NCBI GenBank assembly: GCA_033807695.1
Contig: CM066300.1
Coordinates: forward strand, 1 to 64,000
Direction: 5' to 3'
From: Daedaleopsis sinensis
Taxonomy: Eukaryota > Basidiomycota > Agaricomycetes > Polyporales > Polyporaceae
Length of the DNA: 64,000 nucleotides
Shown here: in pieces, positions 22,564 to 35,000 of the stretch
How positions within the stretch are numbered: the stretch's first letter is position 1
Layout: each line of letters starts with the position of its first letter
Program-made: the position numbers and the translations under genes
Notes under the pieces: generated by a model
Seen by the model: only the letters and a program-made list of their open reading frames with translations
What the model was told of the DNA's origin: nothing
Database searches by the model: none

Positions 22564-22819
22564 GTCCGTCAATGTGAGACTAGTGCATCCTGCGCGCAGT
22601 TTCAAAAAGAAGTGTGTTCAGTATATCGAAGCCCGCGAGACGCTGACCCAACGACGTCGATCCCTGCTAAATGATGTTCCCTTGGTCCGGAACATATTTC
22701 CCTAATCAGGCGAGTCTCTCAACACGTGACATGCGCACGTACAGTGCACACATGCCTTTAGTTGAACGTTTTAAAATGTACATTCACCAACGCCTAAAGT
22801 ACCGTTCGGGGGGTACAGA

Positions 22820-23122
22820 GCCCGTGCACGCCGGGTCCCGGCGTGCCCGGGATAATTCTCTCTATTCTTGATTTACTGCAGACATAGTATAGCAATCTAC
22901 AACGAAGGCTCGAACTGTCCGGGGACGCCGTACCTCGGCGTTCCTGCGGGGTTGGACGCGATAGACATACTTTTGACAACATACATCTAACCCGCATAAT
23001 TCACGATGCGGACACTCAGAGCCCGGGCACGCCGTACCTCGGCGTGCCCGGGCCTTTGGACACAAAGTCTCCGTGTATAAGCTCCCATAGCCCGGGTACG
23101 CCGGAAGCCGGCGTACCCGGGC
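22820..23122. repeat. Array of four GC-rich hairpins, copy 2
   Basis: Counterparts of the copy 1 hairpins at about 22820-22851, 22918-22949, 23021-23053 and 23090-23122. The second hairpin has stem mismatches (GGGGACGCC against GGCGTTCCT), and the third has a loop change from ATACCTC to GTACCTC. This array lies directly upstream of gene C. Confidence 0.85.
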
Positions 23123-23318
23123 GGTTAGACGTGCTTTTCATAACGTACATCTATCGTTAGTTTCCTCGCATCCCCGGCGTGTACGGTGTGCCGGGCATGC
23201 TCAATGCGCTTCGTGCTCATAAGCGCTCGTATGCTCGAGCCCAAAAGTCTGAAATTGATGGCTCTAACCTAGGTCTGACCCTTACCCACATCTTTTTGAG
23301 CCCTTTAAATTAGAAGTC

Positions 23319-25092
23319 ATGCAGCATGATATCGACACAAGGAAGTGAGTACATGTGCGCATATATCCTCACACCTACTGCTAACTACGCATATACAGGG
23401 TATCCAAAGCCATCGACACCTTTCATGACCAAGCTCGACTGATCCCGCGTGTCATCCATCCTTTCGTCGACCCTCTGGGTGCACTAATGGTTGGGCGCGC
23501 ACATAACCAGCCCGATGCGGACAAGAGTACCGCCGCTGCCAGTGACTCCGAGTCGGACTCAGATGATTCCGATGTTGAACTCGGGGAAGAAGAGCTGTGC
23601 AAACAGCAGGCAAGGTACACATCTAGTACCTCATCACGCGTACACCACACCTCAGCTAATCTTGCCAGACGTACTGAGCGCGCTTATCAGCGCGAGCTTC
23701 TCCAACAGTATGATGCGATCCTGTACCTAATCCCAGACCTCGCCTCAGACATCCACCTCCTCGACGACGATGACATTGACATCCTTGCTGCCTATGTACG
23801 TCGTCGCCCCACGCATTGTCCGTTACTAACCGTCCTCTAGATCAAGTACGACTCCGGCAAAGCGCGCACTACCGACTTCAATCACGTCAGCGATCGCGTC
23901 TGGAAGTACATCGCAATGTGCGACTACTTCACCGACCCTCCCGCTTCTCCCGAGAAATGGGAGTGCGGCTGGGAGGGCTTCTGCTCATCCTCTCTCCTTT
24001 GCCCGCCGCCGCTCCGGGACCTATACGAGACAGACTGGGAAGAGTAAGTACTAGCATTAGTACTGGACGATGCTGACAATCTCCTAGATTCTGCAAGAAG
24101 GTGAAAGACCCCAAGTCCAACCCCACAATTGTTGCGGACGATTGGCCCATATTCCTCTTCGACGTGGACAGCCTTCAAAGTGACCATAAGCCCCATGGTC
24201 CTTTGTCAGGCTTCCTGCGAAGTAAACTTTTCGCGTTGGTACGTCCCTCCATCTCACGTTGTTAGTGTATGTCTCTCACTAACGACGTCTTCGTGTATGT
24301 ACTAGATGCTCAAGTCACTGTGGACCGGGCCGATCTCGACTAAATCTAGCGGTGCACGCGCGAAGAGCACTCCGGGCAAGCCCCCCTTGAGCCATAAGTA
24401 CCAGATCGACGATGTTTCCCCTCGCATGCTAGCATACGTCGCCGTGCTCGTATGTCACTCCATCACATCCCCGTCTGGATTTCAAGACACTAACCACGCA
24501 AACTTAGCTTCGCCATGCTCTCACTACGGCGGAATGGAAGATCTCTGACCTTCAATTCAACAATAGCGACTTTTTTGACAAGATTGTTGCCTTGTTTGAC
24601 GAACCGACAACACCATGGGCGGCGGAGACCGTGGAGTGGTGGAACAAGTATGTTCTCAATCCCTGCTATTTACGTTACTAACAATGCACACAGAGAGATC
24701 TTCGGAACGATCGCGTGCCCCCCGCAGGCAGACCCAGGACGCAAGACCATCGCGGAAGCCGCCCGTGAGCATGACAAGGCAGTCCGTCGCACGATGAAGG
24801 CCGGACTGGAGTGCGTCCATCTTCTTTGACTAATAGGTACATAACATTACGCTGACTCTACTGTGGATGCTACAGCCCGTCGCAGATCACGAGTGCCAAG
24901 AAGCATTCTTCGGCGCCACACACGAAAATCCGGGAAGCTCACGAAGTGCCCGTAGCCTCTTCAAGCGAACGACTGCTGTCCGCCGAAGTCGACGCCGCGA
25001 ATGACGCCGCCCGCTCGGGATCCCGAGCCTGTGATTCGTCCTCCCCGCAACCAATTGCCGAAAACGAGAGCCTCGACGCCGAGTTCGACTAG
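23319..25092 (+). CDS. Gene C: DUF6698-like basidiomycete protein
   Basis: ATG at 23319 (MQHDIDTRK), then an intron at 23345-23398 and several 45-70 nt GT-AG introns, all phase-consistent, to TAG at 25090-25092; about 450-480 residues. After a Ser/Asp-rich acidic N-terminus come YDAILYLIPDLASDI, DDWPIFLFDVD, GFLRSKLFALMLKSLW, LAYVAVLLRHALTTAEWKI and VEWWNKEIFG. The order of these (an isoleucine-proline segment, a WPIFLY-like motif, a LLRxAL segment, a WWN-xIFG end) is what I associate with DUF6698, a fungal family of unknown function often found near repeats. The C-terminal tail is Ser/Ala-rich. It starts 9 bp downstream of the duplicated hairpin region and reads away from gene A. Confidence 0.7.
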
Positions 25093-25930
25093 GCCCGCCA
25101 CTGTGGGTTCATACCAGTATGTTGCTACCGTCCGTTTATCTGCTCATATTATTATCTGACCACTAATGCTCTTGTCCACAGCCTTCTCTGCTCACTCTTC
25201 GATCGCCACTCCTCTCGTTCTGCTACTCGCCCGCTCTTTCCGCGCCTTGCTCGCCCGCTCGTTCCGCGCCTTGCTCGCCCGCTCGTTCCGCACCTCAGTC
25301 GCCCGCTGGTTCCGCACCTCAGTCGCTCGCTCGTTTCGCGCATCGCTCGCCCGTCCCGTCCGCGCCTCGCTCGCTCGTTTCGCGCATCGCTCGCCCGTCC
25401 CGTCCGCGCCTAGCTCGCCCGTCTGGTCCGCCGCAAGCTCTCATCCGATAGATCCACTGTTCCGCTCACTCCGCGCATGTTCTCAAGTCCGCCCTGCTAG
25501 CTCCTCCGCTGTGCCCCTACTGCTCACCTGCTAATAGAGACTGTCCGTGTACCTCCTGTATGGTCGCTGTATTATAATAATCACGAGCGTCCGCGCCTGA
25601 TATCTCCGTGTGATACAATTGTGAATTTATTGTCTGCAAGACGTTGGCGCACACCGTCAAACATGAGCGGGCATTCTTGATAATGGCAATGCAATGCCTT
25701 CATCTCGGTGTGTCTACAATACTGGACATGTGCATCCGAATTCCGACAGAGCACTGTCAATCTGGTGGGGCACCGCTGTGTACCCCATGTTCTACGGTGG
25801 GATACTATGAGTTGTGTACGTATACAGCAAAAGCCAACCATTGTATAATAACTGCATACATGGCCGCATATTTTAGGGTATGTATTGACACTGCAGGTAT
25901 CTCATACGTATGAGTACTTTGTGAAGTTTT
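25093..25930. other. Gene C 3' region and spacer
   Basis: Contains the 24-bp minisatellite and otherwise no supported gene. An open frame through the minisatellite exists only because the repeat unit length is a multiple of three. From about 25580 to 25930 the sequence is more AT-rich and shows nothing recognisable. Confidence 0.5.
25227..25425. repeat. 24-bp minisatellite
   Basis: About eight imperfect tandem copies of TCGCCCGCTCGTTCCGCGCC plus four bases. One copy is shortened by four bases, and variants such as TCGCTCGTTTCGCGCATCGC alternate in the second half. Confidence 0.85.
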
Positions 25931-26266
25931 GCTGATGTGGCTGCGCGCGCACGCACGGGACACAGGCTCGGCCGGGTTGTGGTCGTGTGTGCATTCCCAT
26001 CCTCACCCGGCTTCGCATCCACGTTCGAGAGCTGGAGAGAGTTTGTAACGGAGCTGGAGATCAGATGGGGGGACGCGTCGACCCCGCTCTGGGAGTTCGG
26101 AGTGCCGGACGCGGGCGAAGGCTGCTTGGAAGGCATCGACGCCTATTGGGACTGCCGAGACCTGCAGCCCGACTGCTACAAGCCGCGGTGCCAGCGCTCT
26201 GCTGCATGTCCGCTGCGGGCGATGAGGTGCGCTCCTGTCGTTGAGCGGAGTAATACAGAGTGCTGA
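25930..26266 (+). pseudogene. C-terminal fragment of the F-box/LRR-like family
   Basis: The frame ARTGHRLGRVVVVCAFPSSP... through WGDASTPLWEFGVP and LEGIDAYWDC to CYKPRCQRSAACP matches the last ~110 residues of the proteins at 39174-40691 (minus) and 56865-58736 (plus). Everything upstream, including the F-box and repeats, is absent, and the sequence before 25930 is unrelated. It is followed by the same conserved 3' flank as the other copies. A decayed duplicate, not a functional gene. Confidence 0.85.
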
Positions 26267-26281
26267 CACGACATGATGATT

Positions 26282-26412
26282 GTTCAGGAGTGAATGGCGG
26301 GTGTAGACAACGTGACGGGCGTATCGAATTTCGCTCCGTTATGGTGAGGCGCCTACCCTCTGACCATGACTCACGTTCATGTTATTTCGAGCGGACCAGA
26401 TACCTCGGGGAT
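26282..26412 (+). repeat. Conserved F-box-family 3' flank, copy 1
   Basis: Begins GTAGACAACGTGACGGG and continues through a TACCCTCTGACCATGACT block to TTTCGAGCGGAC. It recurs downstream of the two other family members and once without a gene (48265-48390). Confidence 0.8.
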
Positions 26413-29093
26413 TTGCTACAGATTGCAATAATTTACGCCTGGTTTAGCTTGCTTGCGTACCACTCACCCACCTTGGACCTCAGCTCCCCGACAAAATATC
26501 TCCGCACCGCCGTTCGAGACTATTATAGCCAAGACCGTAACCGACATAGCGAACGCACGGGTGGAGTGGCGACTATATGATGGAGCATGTATCGTGCCTG
26601 TGTAATTATTCTCAATCTCAATCTTCCGGACAGTCTGGGCCGCCGCATGCATTGCAGGGTTCACGTGCGTGTTCAGAGCCGCGGCGACGTAAGGGACGAC
26701 GTTGGACAGGCTCGATGGGCCATACACGAAGCCATACTGATTGTGCGAACGAGTAAGTTCAACAGGTCGATGTGCTTCAAATCTACGCTTGAATGGCCAC
26801 TGGCCTTACCATGGCTTCCTCAGCGGGTTCCGACGTAGAGTACCGTGAATGAGCTCACCTCCGTCCAGCTGCCCGACGTTTTCTGAGCTCCTATACAGAT
26901 AGCGGCGCTGCCAGAGGCGGAGGTAGTACGATGTACTAAGGCACTTGACGTAGTACTGTTCTCAGGCAGACTCGTGCGCAACGCGTCAGAGACGGGCCTC
27001 CTGTGCCGCATATACTAATGCCCACTTGATAAGGCCCAAGTTTCCAGGGACTGCGGCGCGATGACCCAGACGCCTTTGAAGCGCGAGGATCTTGACGGTC
27101 CCGATCGCGCGAGCGGAGCGTTTGGAGAGCGCTTCCACCTGCAGGTCAACGTCGACGCGTACGTCGCGACCAACCCGAACGTGAACACGAACGGCTGTGA
27201 CACAGCGGCGGGACGGACCTGAGCGGACTCAGTTCTGGGGTGGGTGCCTATCGGTCAGGTGCAGACACTGGAGGCAGATAAGCGGAAGCACGTTGAACGT
27301 ATCGAAGTTCTCCTCGTACCGGACCGATAGATGCCGTCGTCTCAGCCCCGCTTTCAAACAGCGTTGAAGAGGGAGACAGTAGGAGGCTGCATTCTAGACC
27401 CCCCTCGGGCTCGCGCACGACACGGGCTTCCGAGGCCTCAGGCTTCAGATGCGGATACACTGACTCGCAAGCTAGTTTGGGTGGTCCGTCCCATACTTCG
27501 GCCCCTAGTAGTTCGCGATGGTGAGCCGGAGATCGAGAGAACGCTGATGCAGCACACAGGCCGGCACTCGCGTAGTCATTGCCTGTGCGCGCCGCACGCA
27601 GCTGGACAGGCCCGACTCGGTCGGACACGACGATGGGACCCGGGGCCATCACGGTCGGAGTGGAGCCTGACGTCCATCCGCGTCGTTCAGGTGAAGACAC
27701 AGGTAAAGGAGCGGCGGTGGCTGAGAACGTCGAGAACAATCTATTTACAAGCAGAATGGGTCGAGGTGAGCAAGCCGTTCTTGATGGAGCACAGCCAGTC
27801 GGTCAAGCGTCTGATAGCATGGAGCTGCACTTACCGCGAGCCACGTACCGGGGAGCCGCAGCCGCCTGGATACCGATGATGTCGAGGAGCATAGACGAAG
27901 CGTCCAGAGAGTCTTGGTCGGGCTCTGTGAATATAAGCGTACAGGGCGGAGTAGACGCACGAAAAAGAAGGGGCCCGCCTTGAGCAAATAGAACTTATAG
28001 ATGCGCAAGCGGTGTACGTCTGTAATCTCGTCGTCGAGAGCGGAGAGCGACGGTCATGCTGGGAGAGACCTTCCAGTAGAGACAGCGATGTGGACCGAGG
28101 GTTGGTTCCGTACCTGTGCTGCGACTGCAAGGTCCGTCAGCGCAGCCCAAAATTAGAATAATCATACCGACCGGATGAAGAATGACGGGCAGCCTGGAGG
28201 CACAAGCTGAGCTACCGGATGCTGGGATCCGGACGCGGAGACGAGATCCATGGACATAGCCTCAAGCGTATGAAGGGTAGGGAACCTGATGATCGGATGG
28301 GACGGAATGCGAAATGTGGGCAGGCCAACAAGTCGCCCGGGCCCAGAGGGCAGTGCATATTCCCAGGCCAATGACACGCCAGTGTCCGCTGAATGGTAGA
28401 CATCACCACTATGAGACACCGTTGAGTGTGCAAAGCCACTGAGATGCTTTGAACGGTTTCTTCGGATAGCAGAATGACCGTCTAAAGACTGAGTTCGCGA
28501 GACGGGTACGCGTTCCGAGAGACTCGGAGGGCGTGACGCAACTTGAAAGCTTAAAGGCCCGTGTCGTGGTCGTGTTTTCAGTCGCGAGTATGTGTGGGCG
28601 AGCGTAGGATAGCAGTCTTGTCTGAACGGTCGTCGCCCACTGCCAGCAGCACTTCCACCGGGAGATGATGTCGCAACGACAGATCGCACAAGGCGATCAA
28701 GCGTGGGCAGTGCGCGCACAGTCCTGAAGAGAAATGATCAATGATGCTTGAAAGATGCTAATAGAGCAGTAAGCCTACGACAAGTCATCAAGACCATCAA
28801 GAGCCATATTTGTTCAGTCGGAGGTGGTGAAAAGAACTTAAGAAGGTTACTAGTGACTGGTGACTAGTCGACATAATAGACGCGTGTGACGGGAGGTGCC
28901 GAGACCCTAACCTGAGATTGATCTGGGACAGCCGAGCGAGGTCGACGACATTCTCCTTCTCCTCCTCCTCCCCCACCACCTCTCGTTTGTTATTCGTGTC
29001 TAGCTGGCTTTCTTGTCTTTCTGATCTGCTTCGACTGTCGCTCTTTTTACTGCCGCGCTGCTCTCCGACCTCAAGTGATCCGCAACAACACCG
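26413..29093. other. Degenerate intergenic stretch
   Basis: No intact gene. The part from 26413 to about 26500 still resembles the sequence beyond the 58.8 kb F-box copy (GTACCACTC...CTCAGCTCC). On the minus strand, scattered segments look protein-like but are interrupted, for example VVPYVAAALNTHVNPAMHAA near 26680, YEENFDTFNVLPLICLQ near 27290 and DQDSLDASSMLLDIIGIQAA near 27900. They may be relics of one decayed minus-strand gene, which I cannot name. From 28750 on it is the probable 5' region of the TBC gene. Confidence 0.4.
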
Positions 29094-32000
29094 ATGGACG
29101 CGAGCGAGCTCGGAAGATGGACAAGATTCGCGTCGAAAGGAGGGATTGGGAAGTGCACGGCGCTGCAGGACTGCATTGCGGAACAGGCGGAGGATCTCAT
29201 GTTCATGAAGGTAAGCTTCCCCGTTGGATTGATCCAAGCACCGCATATTCCGTAACTTGGCGGTCAAAACTCCCGCCGTCCTCCGCTCTCTGCCCGTCAA
29301 GACGAGTGGACAGCGCACCCAGGCAGTCTCGAAGGAGACATGCTGAGTATGCTGTCCGCCAGCCGCTGCATGAGGCGTAGTCGCCATAGGGAACGGAACG
29401 GTGGCTTCATGGCAAAGTTTGTCATGACACCACTGCTCCAGGTACTGCGACTTCAAGAGACATTATACGTGACAAGAGACGCCTCGCTACGCTTCAGCAC
29501 ATTGAGCAAATCGAGACTGCGCATCTGCATTGTGACGCGAGAACGGCAGTGATGCCGTGCAGGATAACATAGTTGAAGTTGGGTCGCGGCGGACAGCGAG
29601 CCCCGGCCGAGGCTGTAGGGGAAGGGGTTATAGGCCACAATGAAGCCCACACACGACGGGCAATGGGCGATATTACCCTCCGGAGCTAGCCTAGGAGCTG
29701 GCCTTGTGACTGGACTGCTGGTCACAACGCTAGCTACCAGGCTAGTTCGAGTCCGGAATCTGATCAAACGCTAGAAGCCAAGCAACATACAGCCCCGCTC
29801 GGCGGCATCGCCCATTGCTCGTGACAGGCTGCCCACCATTGCATTGTTACATAGGCGGAGAGGCTCAAGGCCAAACAGAATCAAACGAGATGGGGAGGTT
29901 CTTTAAGGGTACGGTGTATCCTACTCGTAAGCATACGAGCGAACAGTACCCCAGGCAGCCTTCGTCTCACTCGCGTCCGGGCACGAGTCACACCGGAAAG
30001 GTGTCACCGTATGCCCTCATCCTCTTGCGCTATCGCGCACTGTAAAGAGCTCTCATGCACGCGAACGAAATACGCACCAATTTGCGAGTGTCATTGTGCG
30101 AGTCGTTCACGCCGCACTAGCCTTTTGCCCAATCTGCCAACCTGCAAAGAGGTATCCTCGGCCTACTGCTGAAGTCCTCGCTCCAGGCATTTGGCTATTT
30201 GTTATTCTTGTATGGTGGTCTCTCGTCCTCCGCACCGAAGATGGCTCTGTGTTCCCTCATGCTGGGTGACGCGGGGGACGTTTATTCAACCATCATTCTC
30301 GACTTTAACCTTGTAGTGGTTGCATTCGTTCAGTTGCGTGCAGATGGCTGATCCCACTCGCATCATCCAGGACGACGAGATAACCGTCCTCATGCAATTA
30401 CCCGGAAAGGCTGATTGGTACCTTGTAAGTACCCTCCTTCGCACTTTGTTTCTTCAGGTAATCTCACGAGCAGGTAGGGCTACTGCGAAGGCGTTGTGGG
30501 CAACTTTCATGGCGACGCCGTCCGCTTTCACGGCCGTCTGAAGAAGCCGGTTCTGACGAAACGACAGTCCGTCGCCTCTCCCGTCTCTCGCCCTTCGTCC
30601 GCCCAGAGTGCCATCACCGTGGCTGCTCGGGACGTTCCCTCTCCTGCCTCCTCTTTCCGCCGCGAGGCTCCGTCGCCCGCTGTCGCGTCTCTTCGTCGGT
30701 CTGGGTCTCCACTCGTCGCTTCAGCACGCGATCTCTCTCCACCCAGCAAATCGTCATCCCCAATCATCAACATCAGTCGCCACTCATCCTCAGTCACCAT
30801 CCACGAAGTGACGCCACCCGAAATCTCCGCACCGGCCATGGCACCGAGCATCTCCTCGACGAGCTTCACTGCCGTGCCCATCTCTCCAGAGCTATCACCC
30901 CCTCCGGACCGTTCAATGAGCCACGAGTCAGCGGACACATCGCGGTCTTCCATCCCACCCATCACGCCTGCCGAAGATCATCACGATGAGGCCGCGATTG
31001 CATCTGAGGTCGACTCGCCCGAGGCCACCTCTCCCTTGCTTCCCCCCATCAGCGTGAGCGAGATCGCGAAGCAGCTGAACACGGACAGCCCGATCGAGCA
31101 CACCGACTCGCCTGACCCGACCACGTTCCGGTTCCCCCTCGGCGACCCCCCTCTCTCGCGCGAATCGAGTGTGTATTCCGACGAAACGAATCCACGGGTG
31201 TCCGTCGCGCTCTCGGACAACGGCGTCGGCAACATTGGGCTCTCGCTGCTCCAGAACTTCATCGAAGGTGACGGCGGCGAGTCATCGGACGACAGCGACG
31301 ACGACGGGCAGTTCGCAGCCGTACGACGTGTCCCATCTCCGGAGTCGACTCACGAGCTAGACGCACCGCTCCCAACACCGGGCAGCGCGGTCTCCGTGAG
31401 CCAGTACTCGCCGTCCCCACAAAGTGCGACACAGCCACTGCCCCCCGATACGCCACGCACGTCACACTCGGAACGGTCCGAGTCCGTGTATTCCGAGTCT
31501 CCGCGCAGTTCCGTCGCTCCGCTGCCGCCCCCTGGGGCCCGTCCGGAATCAGAGTACGAATTCGAAGACTGGGAGGGTGCGGACGACATCTACGACCAGT
31601 ATCGGTACTCGAGGCACTCCATGGCGTCGCGCATGTCCCGATTCTCGAGGGGCTCGATGCACACCACAGGTTCATCCTGGAGCTCGAATGCGCCGCCCGT
31701 GCCTACCGACCGCCCGAGTGTCGAGTCCGCACGCGAGCGCAAGGAGTCGAAAGGGAAAATGCCGTCGAAACTCGCTGAGAGTACTACATCGGACGACGTT
31801 CAGCAAGCGTCTCCGGAAGGTGCAAAGGACGGAGCAGGTGGGCCGCTGTCTCCGAGCAAGATGCAGAAGAACCGGCCGGCGCCTCTGACCTTCAAACCCG
31901 AGCCCGAGCCGTCTCCCTTACTGCACGCGACGTTCGGGTCCCCGCAGGCTTCACCCACGGCGCCATCTGCAACGTCTGCGTCGTTCGCGTCGCCGACTCT

Positions 32001-35000
32001 GGTGTCTCCCGTGTACCCGACGAACACAGGCGCCGCAACGAATCTTCGGAAACGCTTACAGAAGGACAAGATCGATGGATCTGAGGAGAATCCCAGCTCG
32101 AACGATGACCAGGAACTCAATGTGAATGCACGCGACGAAAATATCCCTAATACCGCAGTCTCGCAGGCAGGGGAGATCGTCAACGGGCACCTCCCCGCGC
32201 AGTCTATCCCTCCAACGCCAGCATTGCCCCCTCCGTCTCCCCGACTGCAGCCGGAGTCGTCTGCAGTGCTCGAGAAGCGCATGCTTGCGAACGCTGAGCC
32301 GCCACCGGACCAGCCTCCTCCGCCACCCTACAGCCCGACTGCTACACCCGGACTAGACCGTGCGGGCCCTTCCTCGTCGCAAATCGCACCGCCTGCCCCC
32401 GCTACTTCTCCTCCCCCTGGCAATCCCATCGTCATCCCTCCGCCCGGCCATCCTAGTCACCCGCAAGCCCGGCCTATCGATCCCAACCGCGCAGCTGTGC
32501 CTCCGCAAATGCGTGAAAGCCTATTCATGCCGCATCCCGGTGCGCCGAAGCCCGCAGCAGCGCCCATGGGTCCGATGTACGGTCGGCAGCCCATGCGCCC
32601 TCCGCCCATGCCCACAAACTTTGGTCCGCCGCCAGGATCTCTTCATTACGTTCTCGGGATGGCCTTCCAGGCGCGACGCGAAGGTCGACCCGCCCCGCCG
32701 ACCATCTACGGTCGGTTCGAGTACGACCTCTCGCAGTCGATGGGCCCTGTCCCCATCTCCTTCGGCACCGAGCCGCAGAACAACGTACCGGCGAACCGCG
32801 CCCGTCCTCCAATGCCATGGACGCCGTCGCAGCCGCCGAGTCGGACGGGGACGCCTGCGTCAATGCTCAGTGCGGACCTTGCGAGCAGGAGGAATATGGA
32901 TCCTACGGGCAGACTGAACGCAACCTCCCCTCCGTTACGAGGGAATGCAGCGTCGCCTCCGCTACGTGGGCCTTCCCCAGCGCAGATCGACCAGGTGCTT
33001 GCCGGCGCGGGCGCAGGTCCAGGACCACGGCATCCACCTCCAAGAAGCCTCACTCTCCCGCCGCCGCTAAGAGGACCATCTCCTGCCCAGGGAGCTCCTC
33101 CAGGACTCGGCCCTATACCGCTAGCTACGTCACCACCCTCGGGCCCGAATCAGCCTATTGCGCGGACGAACTTCACGCCTCAGGTACATCAGTCGAGACC
33201 GCGGTCACGCTCGTTCTCTGCGATGACGAGCGGTGATATGAGCATACGTACAGAGGCTCTGGCGGGAAGGTATGTGTGATTACGTTGACATGCTGCCGTC
33301 TCCTACTAACACCCGGACAGCCGAGACGACAGCGCGCCGGCGATGAAGTCTCCCGAGTCCCTCTCTCCGCCGCTCTCACCGATCCGGCCGCTGCAGATCG
33401 CGACGAAGCGATCCAAGTCGGCGACGGCGACGACAACGATACCCCCTGCGGACGTGCCCGCACCTCAGCGAGCGACGGTCTCGCACTCGACGACGGTCCT
33501 GCGTGGGATGCACGCGCCATCTCCGCTCTCGCTGTCGCAGAACAACACGTTAGCCGTAGCCGCGCCTGTACGTTCCCCTCCCCCTCGCGCGTCCACGAAT
33601 CCGCTCCCAGCCCCGTCTTCCCCTCCAGCGGACGCAGTCACTCCGGGCGGGCAAGTCCTTCGCGCGTTTTCTCTAGACGAGCAGCAGCCGGGGCTGACGT
33701 CCCCGCGGCTCAACGGGTCCTTCAGTGCAGTTGGTAATGGGATGGCTCTCCGGAACGGCTCTGGGTCGCGCTCGCCAGGCGCGCCGATGCAGTCGCCGCT
33801 GGCGAGTCTGCCCGAGGCGCTCGCGCGCACCGCGACGCCGCCGTCGTCGCCCCGGTCTTTGATGAACTTTCCGCAGTCGCCGCCGAGGGTACTTCGTCAT
33901 AGCCGATCTGCGATCGTGTCCACTAGTTCGAAACTGTCTGACCGGATGCCATCCTCGCCGCGTTCGCGCACTGCGTCGCAGTCGAATCAGCAGCCCGAGC
34001 CCCATACGCGGCCGTCAGTTGACACGACGCTATCAGTATCGGACGCAGCACACAGCCCGCGTGTGATGTCCCCCACGTCGACGATCGACGAGCACGAACC
34101 GTCGCGCGCGACGTCGCCGAACTCTGAGGGCGGCATTGGCACACATGGGCTGCGGATTAGCAAGCGAAGCCCGAAGCACCCGACAACTCCCCTCCACCTA
34201 GTCACGAGCGTCAACTATCAATCATCTCCGCAGGCGAGTGCCATGGCGTCGATCCACAGCCCAACACTGAGCATAACGACGAGCGAGTTCACGACGGAGC
34301 AAGACACGGTGCAGGTGCAGGACACGGACTTTGAGCTCGTCAAGCCCACCTTCCCGCTCTCGCCATTCGCTGGCAGCTTCGAGAGCCTGCCGAGCCCCGG
34401 GCGCGCCGACACCTTCCTCCGTGCGGACAGCCCCGCGCTCTCGACGTTCTCGGGCTCGAGCCATCGCCTCCCCAGCCCAGGCGACGCCTCTCCCAGCGAC
34501 GGACACGCGAGCGGAAGTGCGAACGGGCGGCCCGCACGCGACCGTGACCCCAAAGAGAAGGAGAGCGTCGAAGCGCACCGGCAGCGCGAGCTGCGCTGGG
34601 TGTCCGCGATGGCGTCGATCCCGCCGTCGCAGGCGCGGAAGAGCAAGAAGGTGCGCAAGATGGTGCTTGACGGTGTGCCGGCGTCGGTGCGGTACCAGGT
34701 GTGGGCGACGCTCGCGGACAACAAGGGCAAGCGCATGGACGGCCTCTACCAGAAGCTCGTGCAGCGTGAGAAGGTCGCCGTGTGGCGGGAAATCGAGCAC
34801 GACGTGCAGACCGCGTTCGCGGGCTTGCCGCAGGCGACGGACGGGTCGCTTGCGAAGCTCCTGCAGGCGTATCTGACGATGGTGCCGGATATCAGGTATT
34901 CGCGAGGTGAGTCGCGCGGGCTGCTGTCGAATAGTTGAGAAATACCTGATGCTTCTACCGGGCTGTGTAGGACTCGCGATGATCGCGGGGCAGCTTCTCG

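Larger units (their letters stand above)
22301..23310. repeat. Direct duplication, copy 2
   Basis: Second copy of 19486-20495. The left junction is CTAGG|TTACTTCG, where AGG is shared with the gene A intron (TTTCAGG|TTACTTCG), a 3-base microhomology. The right end runs straight into the native sequence leading to the gene C ATG, which marks this copy as the one still attached to its original right neighbour. Confidence 0.93.

Noticed and set aside
26464..27739. Possible decayed Argonaute-like or other minus-strand gene
   Set aside because: A few protein-like segments only; none carries a diagnostic motif, so no family name is justified.
28797..29456. 219-codon minus-strand open frame
   Set aside because: It lies opposite exon 1 of the SH3-TBC gene and has low-complexity composition.
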